This document shows positions 55,025-64,000 of a DNA stretch of 64,000 bases, in pieces. A program made the translations under genes and the position numbers. The stretch lies in contig JACCGJ010012620.1 of the NCBI GenBank assembly GCA_013407085.1, forward strand, positions 1-64,000, in the 5' to 3' direction. The DNA is from Atriophallophorus winterbourni. Taxonomy: Eukaryota; Platyhelminthes; Trematoda; Plagiorchiida; Microphallidae. Under the pieces are notes generated by a model. That model worked only from the letters and a program-made list of their open reading frames with translations, was not told where the DNA came from and did not search any database. How positions within the stretch are numbered: position 1 is the first letter of the stretch; the number at the start of each line of letters is the position of its first letter.

Positions 55025-56858
55025 GATTCAAGGATTCAAGTATTTATGGTTAAACAACTTAATACTTTACAACACCACAGGATTATGGTATGAATAAAAC
55101 ATGAAATATACAGTAGTATAAAAGCAATAGAAAATATCAAAAGTATAGCTCACGAATGATGTTCGTTTGCAAGTGCAAGTCCAATTTTGCTTTAAAAATC
55201 GCCAGGCAAGGAGAGTCCACCACATGTTGGGATAGGGAATTCCAAAGAAATATAGCACGTACGGCGAAAAAATGGCGCTGACATTCAACACCTGAACTTG
55301 AAACGTAATATGATTACCTATGTCCTCACGTCCCTTTCCCGTCCCACAAATCAAGTAGGTGTTTTAGTGGATGTCCTTTAGTAGCCACAATTCTATAGGT
55401 CAAAGTAATGTCGCGTCGTATCCTCCTGGGTAAAGTTCATAGACCCAAACGTCGCAATCTTTCGTTTTCCCGAACATTGCAAAAACCCATCACTAACTTT
55501 GTTGCTTTATTATAGATTTTATCGAAAAGAGCAATATCTTTTTGCAGCCAACGAGCCCGGACCTCTATCGCACCCTCCATCGTAGGGCGAAGGTAGACAT
55601 TCATTATCCTTGGTAACGTTAGCAGAGAGAATGTTCCGGATATTCTTCAAAAGATACCAAACAATCCGTTGGCCCGTCGATATATATTCTGGCAGTGCAC
55701 TGCGCTCTTCAAGGTACCGCTAATCTACAAACCACGATCTTTTTCTAACAAGCTCCATGCTAGGTTTCCAGTTCCCAATCGATATGTCTAAGGAACATTC
55801 TTGCCAAGATAGAGCATCTTACATTTCTGTATGTTGAATGACATGTCATTTATGGCCGCACAATTCGACACGCTGTCCAAATCCATTCGAAGTCTCTCAC
55901 AATCCTCTGCAGAACTAATTGTCGTCCAAATTTCCATATTATCCGCAAACACGACTATTTTGGACGATATGAGGGGGGTAAATCGTTTATGTACAACAAA
56001 AAGAGGAGCGGACCTAGCACAGATCCATGTGGGACTCCACTGGTGGTTTTGAACGGTTCGGATAGCACTCGGTTAACTTTAACTCCGGTGTCGCGATCTG
56101 ACAGATTATTGCACAACCATGTGAGGAGTGGATCACATATTTCTAAACGCATCTGTTTTTGAAGAAGCAAATGATGATTGACTCTATCAAAGGCTTTCGA
56201 AATGTCTAGACAACAGACGTGAATGCAAGTACTTCTATCCAACTCCTTCGTCCAATCGTCTAACTCTATGAGAAGATTTTTGAGACAAGATAGGTGAGAT
56301 CGAAATTCATGCTGCGCTGGCGAAAACAAATTATGCTATTCAAAGTGTACAACCATTCTTTTCGAGACTATACTGTCCATTAGCTTAGCAAGAACAGGTA
56401 AAAGTGTGACGGGACGATAATTTGCAGCGTCAGATAGACAGCTGCCTTGGAAGATAGGTGTAAACACGTCGGACTTCCAATCATTCGGTACGACATTCTT
56501 AAGCAACGAATAGTCAAACACTCTGAAAAGCGGTTCACAAAGCTGATGTTGACAGAACCTGAGCACATCCAATGTGATGCCATCCGCTCCTAGGGATTTT
56601 CTTGCATTTAGTTTGAGTAAATGACTTGCGACAATCACTGGATTTATCAAAATATCGCACAGTGTTTCGATTCCTGTTTCGATTGAATACTCAGAACGTA
56701 CAACTTAAACCTTTGGCGCGAACGCTTTTGTGTAGTAAATTGCCAGAGCATTTGCGGTTTCCAACGCTGTTTCAGTGAGTTTCTCAACATTCTTTCGCTT
56801 TCGCGTTCATGATTTTGTATAGTAACTTAGGGTTGCGTTCCATTTTTGACAGGCAAAT
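55025..56858 (-). mobile_element. 5'-truncated CR1-like LINE (D2), minus strand
   Basis: Same subfamily as D (2895-3977), here longer. RT N-terminal 56650-56336 has RKSLGADGITLDVL and NYRPVTLLPVLAKLMDSI. The core 56329-55955 has HEFRSHLSCLKNLL, CCLDISKAFDRVNHH and GVPHGSVLGPLLFLLYINDLP. FADD is lost and C-terminal parts follow in broken frames. The 3' UTR matches D. It ends in GATTCAAGGATTCAAG (plus-strand view, 55025-55040), the reverse of the (CTTGAATC) tail. Confidence 0.8.
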
Positions 56859-57230
56859 TCTCATGCCACCAGGCATTTTGACACATTTTAGATGCGCCTA
56901 CAGATGTGCAACCGATTAGGTACTCAGGTAAGTTATTCCAGAAACTTACCGCCTATAAACTGAATAAGTGTTGCCTAATGGTGATTTTTCGTGAGCTTTA
57001 TTGTATGCCCTCTAGGTGGATGGTCGATCACAAGAGATAACAGGTTTTGACAAACCTCGTCGCCAAAGCGTTTCAAGATTTTGAAGGTTTCTATTACGTC
57101 ATTCCGTAGACACCGACGCCGACGTGAGAAAAGAACTAAAGAAATTAGATGTTTCTCGTATGGTTTCTTAGACGTAACTTCGATTCTTTTGGTGGCCAGA
57201 CCTTTACTAATATGACTTTATGGAAGAAAG
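56859..57230 (-). mobile_element. LINE RT C-terminal remnant (J)
   Basis: Minus-strand codons with many stops resemble the end of a non-LTR RT: RNHTRN, FVKTCYLL, ITIRQHLFSL, then SFWNNLPEYLIGCTSVGASK, comparable to the WNSLP-x-VV-A-SV-FK block. It abuts the 5' end of D2. Confidence 0.5.
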
Positions 57231-57239
57231 GATTCCAGG

Positions 57240-58950
57240 CTAAAACACAAACTTTCAGCGTTTCGTGAGCCAGGACTAGGCTCAGTAATCGTGAACGTCG
57301 ATGACATTATTTTAGCAAGTGGTTCCTACGATGAAAACATTCAACACCTGAAGCTATTTTACAAACGCCTGCGTCTATACGGAGTTTTAATACGCACATC
57401 AATCTGTGTTTCTGAAAAAATGCCATAGATTTTATAAGTCACCACCCCAACTTCAAAGAAATCAAACCACTTTAGGACAAAGTTGAAGCCATCGAAACCT
57501 ATCTATTACCTGACTCACTCACGAAATTATGAGGTTTGTTTGGCATCCTAAATTTCATTTGATAAAATCAAATACGAAATCTGCAAAATGGCTCTGTGAA
57601 CTCACCTAAATCCTACTATCCCACTCGTTTTATTCACATACGATTCATCTGTCACCGCTGGCGGTGTCTTACAACAAAGCAAGCAGAATCAACAAAGTCC
57701 TTTCGCATTCCTCTCCAAGAAGCTTCAAATCACTGAGTAGAAAACTAAGCACATTTGTTCAAGTACTACTTGTAGTATATCTTGGCACAAAACCTTCAGC
57801 CATCTCTTAGAAGGACGTAATTTGAAATACTCACTAATCATCAGCTTCTGACCTACGGGCGTTCTTCCGAATAAGATAAGTACTATCAACGTTAAATTCG
57901 ACAATCAGATTATATCTCGCTATTCGCATCTAAAAGAACTATCATCGGGACTTCAACAATGAGGCGACTGACGCATTGTCTAGATCTACCATTGATGAAG
58001 TCAGTATCAATTCTATGGTTGATCTCTCTGAACTGACTAAAATCCAGTGACGAGAAGAAAATTCCCTCAAACATCTGTCGATTACTAATTTAAAGACCAA
58101 ATGCCTGTCTCAAGACGGGTCACGCGATACTTTAGTTTGTGACATGACGACAGGCATTCCGCGAACTGTTCTACCACCAGCTTATATAAAAGTAATATTT
58201 AATTCTATAAACAAAATGTCACACTCTGGTATCCGTATCACGCAAAGAATTCTTACAAAGGATTTGTTGTTGCAAGGTATGAAAAAGGAGGTAAAAATGG
58301 CAAAAACTGTCCCTATTTCCAACGTGCTAAGATCCTGCGCCATACACAAGCAGTTGCGGTGATACAAGCACTCGCTTTAGTCATGATCATATCGAAATCG
58401 TCGGACCTCTATCACAATCAACAAAAAAAGATACATGCTAAAACGAGTAGACTGCTACACGTGTTGTCAGAAAGCAGTTCCACTTCAGTTAACCTCGGAG
58501 ACTTGCGGAAAACTTCATTGAACGCTGAATTGCGCATTTTGCTGCACCGGCAGCGTTGACCACAGATAAAGGAGCACAATTCGAGTCTGAGCTGTTTCGA
58601 GACCTTTCCTCTCTGATATGCACAAAGAGAGTCAGAACAACCAAAACAAATGTAATGGTTGAACGGATGCATAGACATCTCAAGGCATCCAGGATGGCTC
58701 AACGAAACTCTACGCATTGAACCGAGCACACACCGATTACACTCTTACGCGTGTTTACTTCCTTTAAGCCGGACTTAGGTTGCTCATCTGTAGAGCTTCC
58801 AATGGTAGAAACAACAAGCTCCCTGCAGGTTTCGTAGACAGCACGCATGATATAAAACACATAAATCCTGTGGTTTTTGTACGTATACTGCGCTCAGCAA
58901 TGCAGTTTGCACAGTTTTAAATGAACACGCCTCAGTGGAACTAACCATTT
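57240..58950 (+). mobile_element. degenerate Ty3/Gypsy pol (RT, RNase H, integrase)
   Basis: Broken plus-strand frames in pol order. RT catalytic region: NVDDIILASGSYDENIQHLK (about 57296-57355). RNase H: YDSSVTAGGVLQQ and QQSPFAFLSKKLQ (57640-57735). Integrase zinc-binding part: CPYFQRAKILRHTQA (about 58305-58355). Integrase core: LTTDKGAQFESELFRDL (about 58555-58610), then VERMHRHLKAS. Tail: FKPDLGCSSVELPMVETT (about 58765-58815). LTRs are not visible. Stops and frameshifts throughout. It ends where an RTE copy begins. Confidence 0.7.
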
Positions 58951-58951
58951 G

Positions 58952-59304
58952 TTTGTTGTTGTTGTTGGCCTCCGTCGGTCGATGTCGACCATGGATGTAC
59001 ATCACATCGCATGAATTTCATGTTTTGCAACTTTTTGAATGACTAAGCAGTCCGATTCGGGAGGAACAATCTCTCCCGCAGCGCTGGCAACGGTAGTCAG
59101 AACTCTGTTGTATTGCATCAGTTGCACGCCGGCGGCGTGATCTGCGTTCAGCAGCCAGGAGCTGTATTTGCTCCTCCCCGGCTTTCAGTCGACGCTTTGC
59201 ACAATGCCTCCAAAGTGAGCGGTCAAGAGCAAGTTCATCCCAGCTTGCGGGGTCAATGTCAAGGGCTTTCATATCTCTTTTGCAAACATCTTCGTACCGC
59301 AAGT
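58952..59304 (-). mobile_element. RTE-like LINE 3' end, copy 3, left part (split by CR1)
   Basis: The minus-strand frame 59302-59018 has YEDVCKRDMKALDIDPASWD, ELALDRSLWRHCAKRRLKAG, the Arg-rich ERRSRRRRAT and the C2H2 finger CQRCGRDCSS…HSKSC. A 3' UTR and a (CAA)n tail at 58952-58966 follow. The element is broken at 59304 by a CR1 insertion and resumes at 61593. Confidence 0.85.
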
Positions 59305-61478
59305 GTGGTCCACTGGGACTAAGTGATCACGTCGTCATCCAGTTTGACTATCTGTTTGAAGCTGTAAGAACAAATGATGCCCGTAAAAGAGTTAGGCGGA
59401 TCAACACTACGGCGTTGAGTGATGCTCTGAAAAACACGTTTAACTGCCAACCGGAAACTAGCAACGTACATGACTTTTGGATATGGCTAATATCTAATCT
59501 CAAAATTTCAATCGAAGTGAGCTCCGAATTTGTCCTCAGGAACTCAAGAAAAAACTTTGAATTTAAATTAAGAAGCCGAACTCGTAAGTGGTTAACGGTA
59601 CGAAACATTGGTTGGCGACATCATCGGCAAAACCCATCATCCGAGACCTGGGAAACATTTCGTTTACTGCGGAACAAAGTAAACAAATTTGTCATCCAAG
59701 ACAAGTTGTGCTTCCAAGAAGTGATATCAAGCATGATGGAGCGACACCCCAAAATACTATATTGTATGGTTAACGATCAAGCTAAGGTGAAACCTGGAGT
59801 AGCGTCCGTGAACACATCAGCTGGACCAACAACAACTGCAGCAGAAAGTGCTGATGCTTTAGCCACGTTTTATTCATCGGTATTCAACCCGATAGAACAT
59901 GCAATAAACAGCCCAAATCCAACACTTTCAAACACGGTTGCCCTAAGTGAAATAAGTGTCACTGAGAAACGCGTCCTCCAAGGTTTATTTAATCTTAAAA
60001 CCGGAACGTCTCCTGGGGATGACGGAATAACCCCGAAAATATTGAAGCAATTTGCGAGTTTGGTATACAAACCACTCACTTATCTGTTCGAGCAAACACT
60101 GGCAAGTGGAGTGATTCCTACAGATTGGAAACGAGGAATAATTTCTCCAAATTACAAAGGTGGAAATCGCTCCGATGTTTCCAATTACCGACCCGTTACT
60201 CTGTTACCAGTGATTTCAAAATTACTTGAGCGACTCATTGTTGACGATCTAATGAAACACTTCGAGAATAATCAGTTGCTTTCGAGGAACCAGCATGGAT
60301 TCAGACGAAATTATTCCTGTTTGTCTAATTTACTGGTAACGCTAGATGATTGGACAAAATCGGTAGATAAAGGACAAGCAATACACGCGTGCTACTTGGA
60401 TATTTCAAAAGCATTCGATCGTGTTGACCATTCCCTACTACTGCAGAAGCTTGAAAGGCTTGGTATCACTGGAAAGTTGCTGAATTGGCTAAATGACTAC
60501 CTAACAATTCGTACTAACCAGGTACGTGTTGATGGTGCATTATCCAAACCAATTGCAGCAACTAGCGGAGTTCCCCAAGGCTCAGTCCTTGGTCCGATCC
60601 TCTTTCTGGTTTATGTCAATGAAATACCGGAAATTGTTCGATGTAACATTTCGTTATTTGTGGACGACATAAAGATTTGGCGCAGCATTCGTAGTCCAGA
60701 AGACTGTCTGCTATTACAAAAGGATCTTGATACGCTTCACAGCTGGTCGTTGAAGAACAAACTGCCGTTTAACTTCAACAAATGCAGGATCATGAATGTG
60801 GGGAATCGAGTAGAGTTCACATATCACATAGGTTCGCATGTCCTTGAAAATTGCAGTGAAGAAAAAGATTTGGGTGTCTGGATATGCTCCAGTTTAAAAA
60901 CATCACTTCAAACTAACAGTGCCTTTAAAAAAGCAACACGGGTTCTAAATCTACTCAAACGTGTATTTGGGAAATTTTCGCCCAAGATATTCCCAAGGAT
61001 CATGAATACATACTTGAGACCAGTCATGGAATACGGTGTGCAGTCATGGTCTCCGTGGCTCAAGAGGGATGTGGAACTTATGCAGCGAATCTATCACCGC
61101 TCAACAAAACTAGTTCTCAGCATCCGAAACAAACCATATAAAGAAAGGATAGCTCAACTGAATCTGTTCGATTTTCCCTATCGACGAATCAGAGGAGACC
61201 TTATCTTACTTTACAAAACATTCCATACCCCGAACCATCCCTTACAGGATTTATTCACGCGAAGGGATACGAGGAATTATCGGACCCATGAATATGTGCT
61301 GGTCGTACCCCATTCCCGCCTGAACTGTAGAAGGTATTTTTACTCTATCCGTGTCTGTTTTACTTGGAACAGTTTACCTTCAACCGTTGCTCACGCCACT
61401 AGCTTGCATGACTTTAAAGCGAAATTAGACGAATTTGTATTGTATTATTCGTTTCCAGAACACTTATATACTGCTTAA
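59305..61478 (+). CDS. CR1 reverse transcriptase, uninterrupted frame, endonuclease truncated
   Basis: About 724 residues are open to a stop at 61478. The frame also extends 49 bases upstream, by chance, into antisense RTE. Domains: the endonuclease end (SDHVVIQFDY), a long linker (SRTRKWLTVRN, RNKVNKFV, KVKPGVAS), then the RT: GDDGITPKIL, NYRPVTLLPVISKLLERLI, QHGFRRNYSCLSNLL, catalytic ACYLDISKAFDRVDHS, SGVPQGSVLGPILFLVYVNE and FVDDIKIW (A to V in FADD, both Asp kept). The thumb has EKDLGVWICSS, NTYLRPVMEYGVQSWSPW and CFTWNSLPSTVAHATSL. No stops or frameshifts suggest recent insertion. Without an endonuclease it is not autonomous. Confidence 0.85.
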
Positions 61479-61592
61479 TCTATGTTTTTATATTGTTTAT
61501 ACACTTAAATTTCAATTTCTAACATCCTATGGTTGTTCTTGAGCTTTTTGCTTTTTAGACCATTAAAAACGTTGAATTACCTTGAATTACCT
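59305..61592 (+). mobile_element. 5'-truncated CR1-like LINE nested in RTE copy 3
   Basis: Begins inside the endonuclease C-terminus (LGLSDHVVIQFDYL) and carries a complete RT, a short 3' UTR and a terminal (TTGAATTACC) tail at 61571-61592. The RTE sequence on the left (GCAAGT) and right (GCCCAATGG) is continuous in RTE copy 2 (GCAAGTCTGCCCAATGG), so the insertion point is defined within 1-2 bases. No target-site duplication is evident. Confidence 0.9.
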
Positions 61593-61680
61593 TGCCCAAT
61601 GGTCGAATTCCTATTTGTAACTCACCGTAGAGTAGATCTTTCTGAATACGACCATTTTCCATTCTATAGAACCAGTTGTT
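61593..61680 (-). mobile_element. RTE-like LINE, copy 3, right part
   Basis: GCCCAATGGTCGAATTCCTA…CACCGTAGAGTAGATC…GAATACGACC…TTCCATTCTATAGA matches 41235-41310 of RTE copy 2, so it is the other half of the element broken at 59304. Similarity ends near 61680. Confidence 0.8.
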
Positions 61681-63520
61681 TACAAGTGCTATTAAGAGTA
61701 AATTGCGTCGTAAACATATGCAACATCTTTACGACAGCCTGTTTGAAGTAATCAAGTAAGGACGGAAGATTTACGTCGTCAATATCTGATGCAAAAATGG
61801 AAACCGTAACAATGGACAACGTCAAATTAGCATTTGTGGAAGTCAAAGCGGGTGAAGAAACAAAAGAACAAAATAATATACATTTGAAACCTAAGATACA
61901 AGATCCTGATAACGAATAACAGGAAAATGAGCGTACTACTATATCTGGTCGCTGTGTTCATTTTCTGATAGGTTATTCTGCATCTAACATGCGAAACAGA
62001 TACTTCGTCACCTCTTTTATTTCTCCTGTCAGTGATATACCGAAATCGTTCTACTAAAGGACCACCATCTTCTTTCAGAAATGTTTGATACACTGTAATC
62101 TGTAAATGGAGTGAACAACCGTATTTTCAAATCGCCACTATCATGAACTGAACTCTGGATAGCGAGTTTGGACGATCGTGCCTAGTACGTGTGGTTTCTA
62201 TATTTTGGAGCCACCATTCACCTTTTATAATCATGTTAAAGGCATCCAGTTACTTCAGGTTTGTTGAAGAAGTCTTTTTAGCTGACAAGCGTTTCTACAC
62301 AAATTTATTTTACAAATATTTCATTGTTTTACATTTTGTTCTATTCTATTCAAGCCTGTGAAATTTGACACGTGACTATCGATTATCCAACGTCTTCAGA
62401 TCAAAGCCACAGAACATCTTGTTTGCATCTTTTCGTCGCTTTGATTATATCTGCATACGTTATCACTCCTGAATTATACGATTTGGTTGAACAAAATTTT
62501 TCAACTGTCACTGAAATAACACCACTGGGAGTCCAATCGAAATAGCAGCCTTTTCTCAATCTACCGCCCGTCCACTATAATAATGCTCGAATAAAGAACA
62601 TTACCTGGATTCTTAACCGATTTTACCCCTGATGTTCAAAGCTAGATGTAATTACTTGCAAAATCTGCAATAGGTTTAGCTCCTCAACATAATTAACTCG
62701 AGAATCACGCACCCAACATGCCGAGGATCACAATTATTCTATGCATAAAACTAAACATATACATTGAACTTTGATAATGTTATTAAATTATAACCGAACA
62801 AAAACAGAGCAGTAGCGGGAATTCAATTTATTCCTAATCTGATTTTTTATAAATTTGAAAGTAGCATGAAAACACATCTGGCTCGACCACGGAAAAAATT
62901 ATATTCGTGATAATGTGTAATGAATAGCAACATACTTTCAAGTGTGGCCTAATCGCTCGCATCCGATGCTGCATAGAGCGAAAAGTTTACAAATAAATAA
63001 ATAAACAAACACTCATGAGGCAGAGTTCATAAATGAATAGACCAATTGTGACACATGTTAAATGTCATAAAAAAAGACAACCTCATACTATAGTAATGAT
63101 TTTCTTACTCGGCACGTGCAAACACAGTAAAAAGCAAAAGATAATATATTTACTGACAAAACAATCCTATCGACATATATGTTAGTTGCTTGATTGCATT
63201 AAACAGCTAAAAATCGTTAATTAGTTGCAAAGGCTTCAAAGCAGCCATATATTTGGAAAAAACAGTGCAATTTTCAATGTTCATGAATATAATGATTTTG
63301 ACATTCACATTAGTGTGATAAAAACGGCAAATAATATCAGCTTACGTGTACGAGAAAGCTGACCGGGGCCTCGAAGTGGCGTTTGCTCTTTGAAAATCAA
63401 ACAACGAAATCTTATGAAGCATTTTGTAAGTCGCTGATGGATTAACCTTACAAACACAAGAGAATATAATGAATCTCAACGGAGATTTCAAGAGTATAGA
63501 TACCAGGTACTAGATTTGTA
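61681..63520. other. unannotated AT-rich stretch
   Basis: About 1.8 kb with no recognisable element, RNA or gene. An 88-codon minus-strand frame (62093-61827) looks hydrophobic by AT-rich codon bias and is probably chance. A short AAATAAATAAATAAAC run lies near 62993-63008. Confidence 0.35.
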
Positions 63521-63525
63521 TTATA

Positions 63526-63565
<40 letters not shown>
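63526..63565. repeat. (TA)n microsatellite
   Basis: A run of TA units with minor interruptions, flanked by AT-rich sequence. Confidence 0.85.
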
Positions 63566-63567
<2 letters not shown>

Positions 63568-63864
63568 TCATCTCTCATCAAGTTTCCATTTTGTTCTACC
63601 TAATTTATTGGAGTTCACCAAATTGACAGATAACGATTTTCAAACAAACAATTGAAACAATTATTTTTGGTATTGTATACACCTTCGTTTTGTCAAATAA
63701 ATTAAAAAAAATTAATTCTTCAATTTGATAGATATCGACAAAAGTTCTTGATGTAATACTTACATGCCACTGTTATATAGGGTTCTTCCAAAGTGATTCC
63801 TGGCAAGGCACTCGAGGCTCATAATTTAGACCAATGTACTTAGGTGTTTACATTCCATTCCCTT

Positions 63865-63990
63865 ACACATCACTACCGGTTTCTCGTTGTTTACCTCCAT
63901 AACGAATTGAGTACTTGACGAAAGATCACTTTGTGATTCTGCATTTGAACATCGTGGTTCTTTGTAAGAACTTTATTTAACAGTGGCATA
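63865..63990. repeat. repeat shared with 25741-25898
   Basis: ACACATCACTACCGGTTTCT (63865-63884) recurs in the same orientation at 25879-25898. The following AGAATCACAAAGTGATC…AACATCGTGGTT…AACAGTGGCATA is the inverse of 25741-25830. The two loci therefore share both a direct and an inverted segment. Confidence 0.6.
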
Positions 63991-64000
63991 CAAGTATACC

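Noticed and set aside
59256..59304. Native N-terminus of the 740-codon CR1 frame (MSRAFISLLQ)
   Set aside because: This part is antisense RTE sequence. The CR1 begins at about 59305, as shown by the uninterrupted RTE copy at 40900-41995.
61827..62093. Membrane protein frame on the minus strand
   Set aside because: Hydrophobicity follows from AT-rich codons. No homologous block, no splice sites and no neighbouring exons.
1..64000. Bacterial-style operons, CRISPR arrays or rRNA genes
   Set aside because: No long collinear genes, ribosome-binding spacing, regularly spaced short repeats or rRNA-like sequence. All long frames belong to retroelements or are small spliced exons.

Overview
The window is repeat-dominated animal DNA. 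It shows no bacterial gene organisation and no long cellular reading frames. The mix of elements fits a parasitic flatworm, most likely a digenean trematode: CR1-like and RTE-like LINEs, Ty3/Gypsy and BEL/Pao LTR elements, Penelope-type motifs and short interspersed repeats. This placement rests on general family knowledge and is not proven from this window.

Layout. 1-14,100 is a stack of CR1-like LINEs inserted into one another on both strands. The clearest case is a nearly full-length plus-strand CR1 (8064-12759) that splits an older minus-strand CR1. 14,280-18,690 holds an RTE 3' end and two compact LTR elements, each with a 5-bp target-site duplication (TSD). 19,330-25,440 holds a 3.7-kb minus-strand CR1 with an internal 692-bp tandem duplication, followed by RTE, Gypsy-integrase and Penelope-like fragments. 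26,600-37,620 is the only region where I can support a cellular gene. Six minus-strand exons, phase-compatible and with canonical splice sites, encode the C-terminal half of an RBM26/RBM27-like RNA-binding protein. Its introns have been invaded by short interspersed repeats, a piggyBac-like MITE, RTE fragments and a SINE-like family. 37,700-49,400 is mostly degenerate repeats. 49,400-54,960 is a minus-strand LINE split by a compact BEL/Pao element. 55,020-61,680 holds another CR1, a degenerate Gypsy pol, and an RTE copy split by a CR1 that keeps an uninterrupted reverse-transcriptase frame. 61,680-64,000 is AT-rich and largely featureless.

Three observations stand out. First, three LTR elements from different families (Gypsy, a second Gypsy-like type, BEL/Pao) have intact LTRs and TSDs, but each has been reduced to a gag N-terminal part joined to terminal pol or 3' sequence. 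Second, for several insertions another copy within the window, or the other half of the interrupted element, serves as the uninterrupted reference, so nesting order can be read directly. Third, a SINE-like family shares its 5' head with the 5' UTR of an RTE element in the same window.

All coordinates of degenerate elements are approximate. Nothing was checked against a database. Divergence counts were made by eye.
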